Below, piece after piece: positions 56,176 through 64,000 of a DNA stretch of 64,000 bases. Made by a program: the position numbers and the translations under genes. Origin of the DNA: Flammeovirga agarivorans. GTDB lineage: Bacteria > Bacteroidota > Bacteroidia > Cytophagales > Flammeovirgaceae. The notes beneath the pieces are model-generated. The model had not been told where the DNA came from and made no database searches. It saw only the letters and a program-made list of their open reading frames with translations. Within the stretch, counting starts at the first letter, position 1. Every line of letters begins with the position of its first letter. The stretch covers positions 682,001 through 746,000 of the forward strand of contig NZ_JABAIL010000001.1 in NCBI RefSeq assembly GCF_012641475.1. Direction: 5' to 3'.

Positions 56176-56463
56176 CTACTGTAAGATGTCGTCAAGTTGT
56201 TTGTTTAATGCTTTCAAACGATCATTTGTATTTTGTAACTCGTCTCTTTCTGTCATTGATTTTACAATCAAGTCGAAAGCGGTGATAGTTAGAAGATCCT
56301 TAATTTCTGCGTTTGGTAAAATGGCCTTTTTTTCCTCAAGAAGGTGATTCAACAGATCTGCAGCTTTAAGCAGCAGGTGTTCTTCAGTTTTGGTGGCTTT
56401 TACGTTGTATACTTTACCACAAAGTTTTAATTGTATACTTTCTTTAGGAGACCTTAATCCCAT
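56176..56463 (-). CDS. zapA: Cell-division protein ZapA
   Basis: A 95-residue ZapA, which binds FtsZ and bundles Z-ring filaments. SIQLKLCGKVYNVKATKTEE is the N-terminal domain, followed by LLLKAADLLNHLLEEKK and a C-terminal helix for tetramer formation. I place the start at 56463 (MGLRSPKESI); an in-frame start at 56511 would add 16 residues unlike the family. It lies between a coiled-coil gene and rny, an arrangement frequent in Bacteroidota. Confidence 0.88.
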   Translation of the reverse strand: MGLRSPKESIQLKLCGKVYNVKATKTEEHLLLKAADLLNHLLEEKKAILPNAEIKDLLTITAFDLIVKSMTERDELQNTNDRLKALNKQLDDILQ

Positions 56464-56633
56464 TCTACACTGCAAGTTTTTTTGGTTATTTACCTCGGGT
56501 AAGAGGCACAAATCTAATCGTTCGAATATATCTATTAAACCGTTTTGACTGACGATTTAAGTAAAATTCCCTTTATAAAAATAAATGTACTCTAAAAATT
56601 GGAATTTTTTGTGATTTAACGAAAAATGATGAT

Positions 56634-57191
56634 TTATTTTTTAGATAATCGATCGATTTCTTCGTTTAAAAGTTCTATTTCTGTTGATAATTCCTCTTTT
56701 TCTGATATACAACGAGTATTTTCTGCTTTTAATGAGTTGTATTTTTCAGCCATTGCTCTCAACTGAACTACTTCATCCTTAAGCTTTTGATTTTCTTTAA
56801 TCCACTCTCTTTTTTGTTGATTAAATATATCAATAGTTTCATCCTTTTCTTCAATGGATAATCGTAATTGATCGATATCTTGGTTTAAAAATTGGATGAC
56901 AGATTGTTGTCCTTCAGTCAGTTGTTGTGCCTCATCCCTTTCTTGAAGAAGTTTCCCTTTTTCAAGCATCAGGTTATTGATTTGTTCATTCCCCTTTGCG
57001 ATCAGTGATTGTAATTTATCACTATGTTCCTGAATCTCAATCTGATTATCAACTTGCATTTCTAACACCTGTTGATTTTCTTGATAGTGAACCAGTTTTT
57101 GTTGAGCATCAGCATATAAAGCACTTAATGCAGTAACTTTTTCTACTAGAAGTTTTACTTCTTCGCTTAAATTGGGGATGATAGTTGACAT
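56634..57191 (-). CDS. Coiled-coil protein of the zapA-rny cluster, ZapB-like
   Basis: A 185-residue protein that is almost all coiled coil with heptads of Leu and Ile, no membrane part and no catalytic residues. Its position just upstream of zapA suggests a partner in cell division, comparable to ZapB, which also is a coiled coil that binds ZapA, but it is more than twice as long and I see no sequence likeness. Function is inferred from place and shape. A terminator of pheT separates it from that gene. Confidence 0.72.
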   Translation of the reverse strand: MSTIIPNLSEEVKLLVEKVTALSALYADAQQKLVHYQENQQVLEMQVDNQIEIQEHSDKLQSLIAKGNEQINNLMLEKGKLLQERDEAQQLTEGQQSVIQFLNQDIDQLRLSIEEKDETIDIFNQQKREWIKENQKLKDEVVQLRAMAEKYNSLKAENTRCISEKEELSTEIELLNEEIDRLSKK

Positions 57192-57202
57192 ACTTTCTTG
57201 GT

Positions 57203-57242
57203 GAAAAATACCTTCTCCTTCCTGTTCAACAAGAAGGAGAAG
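57203..57242 (-). terminator. Terminator of pheT
   Basis: CTTCTCCTTC (57212-57221) pairs with GAAGGAGAAG (57233-57242). On the minus strand the stem is followed by GGTATTTTTC. It may uncouple pheT from the downstream division genes. Confidence 0.72.
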
Positions 57243-57254
57243 TAATAGTGGAAA

Positions 57255-59681
57255 TTACTTACGAATTACCGCATTTAATTGTGTTTCGAAAGCTTTGATT
57301 AAGCCGTTCATTGCTTTATCAATAGCCTTATCATTTAACGTCTTATTCTCGTCTTGTAAGATGAAACTTACAGAGTACGATTTCAAACCTGCCGATAAGT
57401 GCTTACCTTCATACACATCAAATACGTTGATGTTTTTCAGTAATTTACGCTCAGTTTTTTGTGCAATTTCTTTAATTGAAGCAAAAGTCGCTTTCTTGTC
57501 TAATACTAAAGAAAGGTCTCTACGTACTTCAGGGAATTTTGGAATTTCCTTGAATTTGTAGTCAGCACTATACATTTTCACTAATGCAGACCAATCGATA
57601 TCAGCATAGAAAACTTCTTGTTTTACTCCAGCAAGTTTTGCAGCTTTTGGATTAACCAAACCAACTGTAGCGATTACTTGTTTACGGGCTATATATTGCA
57701 AGCCGTATGCCACAGTGTCATTGTTGATGTATTCAACAGAAACACCTTGGATGTTTAAACGGTCAAAAATCTTCTCCACCAAAGATGAAACTGTATGGAA
57801 ATCAGATGCTGTAGCTTTTCTGATCCAAGATTCATCTGTAGAAGTACCAGAAACAAAAATTGATAAATGTTCTCTCTCTTCGTAACCACTTTCTTCTTTG
57901 TGGTATGTTTTACCGAATTCAAAAACACGTACATTCTTTTGTTGACGTCTGATGTTATGATTAATTACTTCTAGACCACTGAACATCATCGATTGACGCA
58001 TCACATCTAAGTCTGCACTTAAGATGTTTAAGATTTTCACATCTTTATCAGCGTCTAAATCACCAAGTTCAGTAGAGTACTTGCTTGTTGTTAAAGAGTT
58101 GGTCATGATTTCATGGCAACCTGAACCGGCAAGCATTTCAGTCACTTTTCTCTGAAGAATTTGCTTATCTTTCTTAGGGAATGAAGCTAGGAAATCAGCA
58201 GAAAGTGATTCACTTAGTTCAACACTGTTGAAACCATAAATTCTTAAGATTTCTTCAATAATATCTGCTTCTCTTTGTACGTCTACTCTATATGGAGGAA
58301 CTGAAACTTTAATAGTTTCTTCTGTTCTTTCTAAAATAGAAATATCTAAACCTTCAAGGATTGAAATTACTCTTTCTTGTGGAATTGCTTGTCCAATAAG
58401 ACGATCAACGTTTTTGAATTTGACATCAATAACGAAGTTCTCAATAGCTTTAGGATAAACATCTACAATCTCAGATGAAATTTCACCACCTGCTAACTCC
58501 TTGATCAATGCTGCAGCATATTTTAATGCAGTGATTGTCATGTTAGGGTCGCAACCTCTTTCAAAACGGAATGAAGCATCAGTTTTGATTGAATGTTGCT
58601 GTGATGTTTTTCTAATTACATCTGGGTGGAAGTAAGCTGATTCTAAGAATACACTTGTAGTAGCATCATTTACACCAGATTCGATACCGCCGAATACACC
58701 AGCAATACACATGTTTTCTGATGCATTAGCAATCATCAAGTCATTTCCTTTTAATTTTCTTTTCTCCTCATCTAAAGTGATAAATTCTTCACCTTCAGTA
58801 GCAAATTTCACATTGATCTCGTTACCTACTTTAGCTAAATCGAAAGCATGTAAAGGCTGACCTAATTCATGTAAAACGAAGTTGGTAATATCCACAACAT
58901 TATTAATTGGAGCTAAACCAATTGAAGATAATCGTTGCTTCAACCACTTTGGAGATTCTTTTACAGTAATACCAGAAATAGTAATACCTGAATATCTTGG
59001 ACAAGCGTCAGTATCTTGAACATTCACCTTTACAGGTGCATTGTTGTTATCTACTGCAAACTTGTTGAAAATTTCTTCTTGAGAAACGCTTTTAATTGGA
59101 CGATCTAACAATACTTTCAAATCACGAGCTGCACCATAGTGAGATGATCCATCTACACGGTTAGGAGTAAGTCCGATCTCTAAAACGTGATCGTTTTCTA
59201 GGTTGAAATACTTTGCAGCGGGAGTACCATTTGGAAGATCTGTATCTAATACCATGATACCATCATGAGATGTACCAAGACCAATTTCGTCTTCAGCACA
59301 GATCATACCCATAGATACTTCACCTCTGATCTTACCTTTTTTAATTTTGAAGCTTTCTGTTGGTGATGGGAATAATTCAGCACCTACAGTGGCAACAATT
59401 ACTTTTTGACCAGCAGCTACATTAGGAGCACCACATACAATTTGTACAGGCTCTTCAGTACCTAGATCAACTTTTGTTACCTTTAATTTATCAGCGTTTG
59501 AATGTTGCTCACATTCTAATACTTCACCAACAACCAATCCCTTTAGTCCGCCTTTTACTTCTTCTACTTCTTCAAGACCTTCTACTTCAAGGCCGGACAT
59601 TGTTAATAGTTCATCAATTTCTTGAGGAGTTTTATCCTCTATATCCACAAGGCTACCTAGCCAATTTAAGGAGATTTTCAT
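57255..59681 (-). CDS. pheT: Phenylalanine-tRNA ligase beta subunit
   Basis: The beta subunit of the alpha2-beta2 phenylalanyl-tRNA synthetase, 808 residues. The tRNA-binding OB domain (about 40-155; VVGEVLECEQHSNADKLKV, IVCGAPNV), the B3/B4 editing region (ELGQPLHAFD, SIKTDASFRFERG), B5 and the C-terminal FDX anticodon-binding domain (FPEVRRDLSLVLDK and FILQDENKTLND) are all present. pheS is not in the window, as often in this phylum. The start MKISLNWLGSLVDI is standard. Confidence 0.97.
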   Translation of the reverse strand: MKISLNWLGSLVDIEDKTPQEIDELLTMSGLEVEGLEEVEEVKGGLKGLVVGEVLECEQHSNADKLKVTKVDLGTEEPVQIVCGAPNVAAGQKVIVATVGAELFPSPTESFKIKKGKIRGEVSMGMICAEDEIGLGTSHDGIMVLDTDLPNGTPAAKYFNLENDHVLEIGLTPNRVDGSSHYGAARDLKVLLDRPIKSVSQEEIFNKFAVDNNNAPVKVNVQDTDACPRYSGITISGITVKESPKWLKQRLSSIGLAPINNVVDITNFVLHELGQPLHAFDLAKVGNEINVKFATEGEEFITLDEEKRKLKGNDLMIANASENMCIAGVFGGIESGVNDATTSVFLESAYFHPDVIRKTSQQHSIKTDASFRFERGCDPNMTITALKYAAALIKELAGGEISSEIVDVYPKAIENFVIDVKFKNVDRLIGQAIPQERVISILEGLDISILERTEETIKVSVPPYRVDVQREADIIEEILRIYGFNSVELSESLSADFLASFPKKDKQILQRKVTEMLAGSGCHEIMTNSLTTSKYSTELGDLDADKDVKILNILSADLDVMRQSMMFSGLEVINHNIRRQQKNVRVFEFGKTYHKEESGYEEREHLSIFVSGTSTDESWIRKATASDFHTVSSLVEKIFDRLNIQGVSVEYINNDTVAYGLQYIARKQVIATVGLVNPKAAKLAGVKQEVFYADIDWSALVKMYSADYKFKEIPKFPEVRRDLSLVLDKKATFASIKEIAQKTERKLLKNINVFDVYEGKHLSAGLKSYSVSFILQDENKTLNDKAIDKAMNGLIKAFETQLNAVIRK

Positions 59682-59780
59682 ATATCGCTATTTTTGCCCA
59701 CCGTGATAAAATCACAGTTATTTTTATTCTTTTTTACTTAACTAAAATGTTGAAAAATGAAAAGACACTTTTCAACGGCA

Positions 59781-59818
59781 AAAATAATAGGTTATTGCTA
59801 GAATCTGCAATAACCTAT
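59781..59818 (-). terminator. Terminator of the GAF-protein gene
   Basis: ATAGGTTATTGC (59787-59798) pairs with GCAATAACCTAT (59807-59818), followed on the minus strand by TATTTTTG. It lies 20 bases after the stop of the gene. Confidence 0.78.
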
Positions 59819-59837
59819 GCTTTGTTTGGTATTTATC

Positions 59838-60896
59838 TTAGAGTTGACCTCCTAATTTTTTAATTTCTTCGTTTTTTAACTCAATTTCACGTTCTAATTC
59901 TTCGATTCTTTGAGCTTTTTGATCTGAATTTTCTTTGAGCTCTTTGATTTGCTCTTTATAAGTCGATTCAGAGGTCCTCATTTTATCAAAAGCTTTCTTT
60001 AAGACTGCTTCGTTATGTTGCATCTTTACGTTGGTAGCTTCTAATTCTTTTTGCTTTCTGTGCATCTCCTCTTGAGTTGCTTGTAGCTCTTCAACATTTT
60101 GCCTCATCTCTTCTTCCTGAGCTCTCATTTGCTCTGCTTGAATTTGAGAATCTTCTAATAAGGACTTCATTCGGTCTGAGTTCCTTGTAGCTGCAATTGA
60201 AGAAGCAATTGTTTCCCCAAGTTTAATAACAAACTCTCTCTGATAGTCTGGCATTTCGTTTAGAGAAGCCAATTCGATAATGCCATAAACTTCTTCATTC
60301 ATCATCATAGGAGCGATAAATAAATTGGTTGGTCTGGCCTTACCTAATCCACTTGTGATATTGATGTATTGCTCAGGAATTTCTTTCAAATACATTGGTT
60401 TTTTTTCAATAAAAACCTGACCTACTAACCCTTCTCGAGGTTTAACTGTCTTGTTAATGTATTTCTTTCGTTCATAAGCATAGGCAGAGATTAACTGAAG
60501 TTCTTTTCTTTCCTCAATGTTTTCATTGATCACAAATAAACCTCCTTGGGTTACCTTTAAATAGCGGACCAAACTGTTGATAATCTTATCACAAAGTTCT
60601 TCTAAATTACTCTGTGATGTTCTTAAAATATCAACGAAAGTGGTTAATCCATTTGAAACCCATTCTCTTTCTTTTTCTATGACTTTAAGTCTTTCTCTTT
60701 GAACCTTAACCTTTTCAATAGCTTCTAGGAGAGGAGAGTTTTCAAGCTTTTCTAAAGAAGAAAGATCTTCTTCATTGAGTAAAGCATTTGTATAATTTAA
60801 TGCTTCATTCAATTGATTATTGAGTTGCTTGTTCTCTTCTTTCAATTTTGCGTATTGATCAAGCCATAATATTTTAATGCCTATCTGTTTATTCAT
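59838..60896 (-). CDS. GAF-domain protein between coiled coils
   Basis: A 352-residue soluble protein: an N-terminal coiled coil, a GAF domain (about 95-245; GGLFVINENIEERKELQLIS, REGLVGQVFIEKKPMYLKEI, NEEVYGIIELASL) and a C-terminal coiled coil of Glu, Gln and Lys repeats (255-350). It looks like the sensor part of Bacteroidota GAF kinases without a kinase domain. I use the ATG at 60896; a TTG four codons upstream is less likely. It lies 12 bases after the methyltransferase gene and shares its transcript. Ligand and partners are unknown. Confidence 0.83.
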   Translation of the reverse strand: MNKQIGIKILWLDQYAKLKEENKQLNNQLNEALNYTNALLNEEDLSSLEKLENSPLLEAIEKVKVQRERLKVIEKEREWVSNGLTTFVDILRTSQSNLEELCDKIINSLVRYLKVTQGGLFVINENIEERKELQLISAYAYERKKYINKTVKPREGLVGQVFIEKKPMYLKEIPEQYINITSGLGKARPTNLFIAPMMMNEEVYGIIELASLNEMPDYQREFVIKLGETIASSIAATRNSDRMKSLLEDSQIQAEQMRAQEEEMRQNVEELQATQEEMHRKQKELEATNVKMQHNEAVLKKAFDKMRTSESTYKEQIKELKENSDQKAQRIEELEREIELKNEEIKKLGGQL

Positions 60897-60908
60897 TATT
60901 GAGGTCAA

Positions 60909-61496
60909 TTATTTCTTCCTAAGAATAAAAAATAACTCATTTCCTTGCCTAGGTGGTATACTATTATAGCAATCTTCCATTTGCTCAATGCTAAAATATT
61001 TACTGAATAATGGTTGGTATTCTTCTATAGAACCTCCAAAAGGAGGGCCATCCTGAGTTAAAGGAAATTTGAATAACAACCCAGCAAGTTTTCCTTGGCT
61101 ATTTAAGAAACGATGCATTTCTTCAACATATTGTACTCTTAAATTAGGATTTAGAGCACAGAAAAAAGTTTGTTCAATGATTAGATCAAATTTTGTGCTA
61201 ATAGAAGCGTCAAAGAAGTTTTCACAGAACAAATGTTCTTTAGGGAAATCAGGGACTCTATCTAAAAAGCTTTTAATAGGTTCTTCAGTAATATCAATGG
61301 CATAGACATTCTTGAAACCTTGATTCCATAGATATTCTAATTCATATCCATTTCCAACACCTGGTATTAAAATGTTGATAGATTTGTCTGTCAGTTGATC
61401 TATATATTCTTTGATGGGTGTACTAGGGTAACCAATATCCCAACCTGTATCATTGTCCTTGTAATGCTTTTTCCAATAATTCTTATTCAGTTCCAT
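60909..61496 (-). CDS. TPMT-family methyltransferase
   Basis: A 195-residue SAM-dependent methyltransferase of the thiopurine S-methyltransferase family. YWKKHYKDNDTGWDIGYPST opens the protein, ILIPGVGNGYELEYL is motif I, EQTFFCALNP marks the middle and PPRQGNELFFILRKK the end. Bacterial members methylate thiols, halides or oxyanions of selenium and tellurium; the substrate here is unknown. It is followed by the GAF gene in the same transcript. Confidence 0.88.
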   Translation of the reverse strand: MELNKNYWKKHYKDNDTGWDIGYPSTPIKEYIDQLTDKSINILIPGVGNGYELEYLWNQGFKNVYAIDITEEPIKSFLDRVPDFPKEHLFCENFFDASISTKFDLIIEQTFFCALNPNLRVQYVEEMHRFLNSQGKLAGLLFKFPLTQDGPPFGGSIEEYQPLFSKYFSIEQMEDCYNSIPPRQGNELFFILRKK

Positions 61497-61509
61497 AATT
61501 TATAAAAAT

Positions 61510-61547
61510 AAAAAACCTCTATACATATCTAAATATATATAGAGGTT
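61510..61547 (-). terminator. Terminator of the glutathione peroxidase gene
   Basis: AACCTCTATA (61514-61523) pairs with TATAGAGGTT (61538-61547). On the minus strand a T run follows. It lies 20 bases after the stop of the gene. Confidence 0.8.
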
Positions 61548-61566
61548 AATGTAATATCTTAATAGA

Positions 61567-62160
61567 TTATTTTGCGATAGCTTTGATTACTTCATCATCT
61601 AAAGGTTTAATGTTGCTGTTGAAGAAATCTTTCAACTCACCTTTGTCATTGATGTAATATTTACAGAAATTCCAGCTTGGAGCTTCATCATTCCATCCAT
61701 TTTCACTCGGATCAGATAACCATCTGTACAATGGAGATTGGTCGTCGCCTTTTTTGACATTCACTTTTTCCATCATTGTGAAAGTTACCCCGTAGTTTAA
61801 TTTACAGAATTCAGCGATTTCTTTGTTACCACCTGGCTCTTGGCCACCAAATTGGTTACATGGAAAACCTAAGACAACTAAATCGTCTTTATATTTTTCA
61901 TGTAATTCTTGTAGTGCTTCGTATTGAGGAGTGTAACCACATTTAGATGCTGTGTTTACAATCAATATTTTTTTTCCTTTTAGTGTTTGAAAATCTAGTA
62001 CTTCTCCACTTAATGTTTTCATCTTGAAAGAATAAAAAGCAGATTCGCGCTTTCTGAATTCATCATCATAAGTCGTTTCAGGACTTGTTTTGTGAACTTT
62101 GGTACAAGCAAGTAATGCAATTGAGCTTATTATAGAGAATATGGTAATAAATTTTTTCAT
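61567..62160 (-). CDS. Glutathione peroxidase-family lipoprotein
   Basis: A 197-residue thiol peroxidase, anchored by a lipobox (ALLAC, Cys19). The peroxidatic Cys74 lies in NTASKCGYTPQY, with the second family block FPCNQFGGQEPG (Cys101, Gln103) and WNFCKYYI with the catalytic Trp/Asn. It is a cysteine, not selenocysteine, enzyme; such members often use thioredoxin. It should reduce peroxides at the cell envelope. A single gene. Confidence 0.93.
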   Translation of the reverse strand: MKKFITIFSIISSIALLACTKVHKTSPETTYDDEFRKRESAFYSFKMKTLSGEVLDFQTLKGKKILIVNTASKCGYTPQYEALQELHEKYKDDLVVLGFPCNQFGGQEPGGNKEIAEFCKLNYGVTFTMMEKVNVKKGDDQSPLYRWLSDPSENGWNDEAPSWNFCKYYINDKGELKDFFNSNIKPLDDEVIKAIAK

Positions 62161-62259
62161 ATCCGGTCAGTTTAATTAATCGTAGTTGAAATAAAGTAAG
62201 TGAACAGTAAATGTTAATAAGTTCTAATTTAAGAGAAAAATATAACTAATCAAAGATTT

Positions 62260-62679
62260 TTAAATTAAAAGCCACTTTTCTGCTTCAAGTATATCATCAA
62301 AATAGTTCAATTGGAAGGCTGTTTCGTCTTTTACGTTATCTAGAGCTTCTTCAAAAGAAATTTGAGAAAATAAATCACTAGAAACGGCCCAACCCATTTT
62401 TCTTAGTTCTATCTTCTTGTGTATCTGTATGTTTCGTTCGTTGATCCACTCTTGTGTATCAGGTTTTATTTTGTAATATGCACGGATTGCATCTACTAAA
62501 ATTAATTGAGGTGAAGTTTCTTCAATAATCTCAAAATATTTGTTCAATTCTTCTCTATAAAGTTTCTCTGATAGATTTATTGGAGTATTCCAAGAAGATT
62601 TTATAATATTATGGGTTTCATTATAGCTGATTTCTTGAAAATCACTTTTATATAACTGTTTATATTCCATAGTGGCCAT
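62260..62679 (-). CDS. SpoIIAA/STAS-like small protein
   Basis: A 139-residue protein whose pattern fits the SpoIIAA-like fold: strands around YNETHNIIKSSWNTPI and QLILVDAIRAYYKI, and an ending FDDILEAEKWLLI, which is frequent in that group (F-x-D-x-x-E-A-x-x-W-L). No phosphorylatable serine can be assigned. It starts five bases after the M28 peptidase stop, so it is the last gene of that operon. Function unknown. Confidence 0.6.
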   Translation of the reverse strand: MATMEYKQLYKSDFQEISYNETHNIIKSSWNTPINLSEKLYREELNKYFEIIEETSPQLILVDAIRAYYKIKPDTQEWINERNIQIHKKIELRKMGWAVSSDLFSQISFEEALDNVKDETAFQLNYFDDILEAEKWLLI

Positions 62680-62683
62680 ATGT

Positions 62684-63670
62684 TTAACGTGTGATTTCTG
62701 TTATTGCAAAAAAAGTACCTTTTACTACTTCAGACATTTTTTGAAAGTTTAAAGTTTCCGGTAAGTCTGATTTTAAATGATAATGAGGGTTTCTAAAATA
62801 AGAGGTGTCTGTCACCATTAGTGCATTTTGCTTAAAATTCCAGTAGTTTCTATGATCTGAATTGGCTAACCCTCTAATTGATGAAGGAGCATTAATAGAA
62901 TACGTTGGAACTTTTGAGGTGAGTTGTAGTCCTCTCTTGAACTTCTTAACGGTATTATGGTTATCTAAATTGCCAACTAATGCTATAAAATTGGCTTCTT
63001 TTGGATATAACATGTTTAAAGATGAAATCGGATAGCTTTGTGAATTTTTGCTATCATCGAAATATCCAATCATTTCAAGACATACCATTAACAACATATC
63101 AATGTTATCCTTATAATTTTTTTGAGCATGGATATAACTACCCATTCCTTTAGTTGTAAAGAATGGTCGCTCCTCATTGGCATAAGCAACAAGTTCAACA
63201 CAGAAGTCTATGTTCGGATTATGTAGCTGTAATAATCGAGCAATCTCTAGTACCCCGGCAATGCCACTTGCATTGTCATCTGCTCCATGTTGGTCTCCAA
63301 AAGTATCGTAATGTGCACCTACAACTACTCTTGGTAGGTTAGGATCACCATAAAACGCTATTAAATTGATGTATTTATCACCGGCGGCTTCAAATTCTTG
63401 AAGCTTCACTTCATAACCATATTCTTCAAATGTGGTATGTATATAATCTGTGGCTTCTTTTTGAGCTCCCTTGTTTTTGTAATTACGATACTCACTTGTT
63501 GAACATAAAGCTTCAACATGTTTTCTTAATAAGGTGTGATCTGGTGTAATTGTATTGGCTAACTCTTGATTGAATGTGGTGTTAAAAGTGGGCATATATA
63601 CCGTATATATACCAATTGATATTACAAGAAGAAATAGAATTAATAAAGATATTAAGAATGTTACTAGCAT
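62684..63670 (-). CDS. M28-family metallopeptidase, membrane-anchored
   Basis: A 328-residue zinc aminopeptidase-type enzyme. An N-terminal helix (about 3-24) anchors it with the catalytic domain outside the cytoplasm. The zinc ligands are visible: His120 in VVGAHYDTFG, Asp131 in HGADDNASG, and the catalytic Glu166/Glu167 in YANEERPFF. M28 peptidases cut N-terminal amino acids, but the substrate is open. It follows the gene cut by the window edge by 22 bases and precedes the SpoIIAA-like gene. Confidence 0.9.
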   Translation of the reverse strand: MLVTFLISLLILFLLVISIGIYTVYMPTFNTTFNQELANTITPDHTLLRKHVEALCSTSEYRNYKNKGAQKEATDYIHTTFEEYGYEVKLQEFEAAGDKYINLIAFYGDPNLPRVVVGAHYDTFGDQHGADDNASGIAGVLEIARLLQLHNPNIDFCVELVAYANEERPFFTTKGMGSYIHAQKNYKDNIDMLLMVCLEMIGYFDDSKNSQSYPISSLNMLYPKEANFIALVGNLDNHNTVKKFKRGLQLTSKVPTYSINAPSSIRGLANSDHRNYWNFKQNALMVTDTSYFRNPHYHLKSDLPETLNFQKMSEVVKGTFFAITEITR

Positions 63671-63692
63671 AGGTGTTTTATAAGTTAAGGGC

Positions 63693-64000
63693 TTAATCTG
63701 ATTCTAACATATCAGACAATACCCCAAAGTCCATCAATTTTCTGTTGGTTAAAGAGAAAACCTTGCTGATTGTCTTTGGTGAATTAGCTTTTGCATGAGT
63801 AATTAGTTTCCCATTTTTATCGGTTTTCATTATTTCTAAAATAGCACCTTTTTGATAAAGTGGTATTTCCTGAGTACTAGTTTCTTGAATTATCATCCAA
63901 AATCCTTTTTTAAATCCATTATTTCTAAATTTTTTATCATTGGTCAAGTTAACCTTAGTAGCAACAGTATTGTTTTGAAAAATATAGTTAAAAGGTTTAT
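63693..64000 (-). CDS. Hypothetical protein, 5' end beyond the right edge
   Basis: The frame is open to the last base; at least 102 residues are visible. There is no start codon ATG in view, and the TTG at 63947 is not needed. The sequence is basic at the start (NDKKFRNNGFKKGFW) and ends FSLTNRKLMDFGVLSDML. I recognise no family. It is the first visible gene of a leftward operon with the M28 peptidase (22 bases) and the SpoIIAA-like protein. Confidence 0.6.
   Translation of the reverse strand, partial: KPFNYIFQNNTVATKVNLTNDKKFRNNGFKKGFWMIIQETSTQEIPLYQKGAILEIMKTDKNGKLITHAKANSPKTISKVFSLTNRKLMDFGVLSDMLESD

Noticed and set aside
56464-56633. 6S RNA next to zapA, by analogy with E. coli
   Set aside because: I see no long rod-like pairing with a central bubble in this 170-base gap.
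59474-59863. 129-codon frame over the start of pheT and the following gap
   Set aside because: Leu-rich low-complexity antisense frame that runs through the terminator of the GAF gene.

Overview
This 64 kb window is AT-rich chromosomal DNA from a Bacteroidota bacterium, most likely a marine gliding member of the Cytophagales close to Flammeovirga. The case rests on several things. There is a 2704-residue secreted protein with a type IX secretion (Por) C-terminal domain. Two DUF5686/BamA-type outer-membrane proteins are present. Candidate promoters resemble the Bacteroidota -7 element TAnnTTTG, Shine-Dalgarno sites are weak or absent, and the gene families (DUF2157/GDYXXLXY, CotH, YfiT, two-helix TonB, RNase Y next to ZapA) fit. 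The genus is an inference. I saw no rRNA, tRNA, insertion sequence, prophage or CRISPR array.

Layout. 1-8.0 kb: end of an OmpR-type response regulator and its histidine kinase, an M20 peptidase with a DUF5686 outer-membrane protein, a lipoprotein, and a coupled metallo-hydrolase-fold/DUF1295 pair. 8-16.2 kb: a GNAT-like protein, a secreted CotH protein, glycine decarboxylase gcvP with a possibly structured leader, and a DUF2157-GDYXXLXY-zinc-finger operon. 16.6-24.7 kb: the giant T9SS surface protein. 24.7-30.6 kb: a secreted esterase, a YfiT-type hydrolase, an ABC-F ATPase, a 75-residue Sm-like protein, and glutamate decarboxylase with a small membrane protein.

30.6-39.1 kb is the most distinctive block. 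A leftward set (zinc alcohol dehydrogenase, esterase D-like hydrolase, YdeP/FdhF molybdoenzyme) lies back to back with an AraC regulator, a cytochrome P450, a [2Fe-2S] ferredoxin and a ferredoxin reductase. P450, ferredoxin, reductase and ADH is the combination described in agar- and porphyran-degrading marine Flavobacteriia for oxidative demethylation of 6-O-methyl-D-galactose. A repeated TACATTAC motif in the control regions may be the AraC operator.

39-64 kb is mostly housekeeping: an M23 peptidase, an unusual TonB, a class V aminotransferase, a queuosine-precursor transporter, an orphan Hpt protein, an RluB-type pseudouridine synthase behind a perfect 16-bp palindrome, NDH-2, PEP carboxylase, AlkD- and Tag-type DNA repair enzymes, a periplasmic TonB-domain protein, a BamA-like barrel, and the pheT/coiled-coil/zapA/rny cluster. 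These are followed by a GAF coiled-coil protein, a TPMT-type methyltransferase, a glutathione peroxidase lipoprotein, an M28 peptidase, a SpoIIAA-like protein and a gene cut by the right edge. Many genes end in clear intrinsic terminators, several of them shared by convergent genes.
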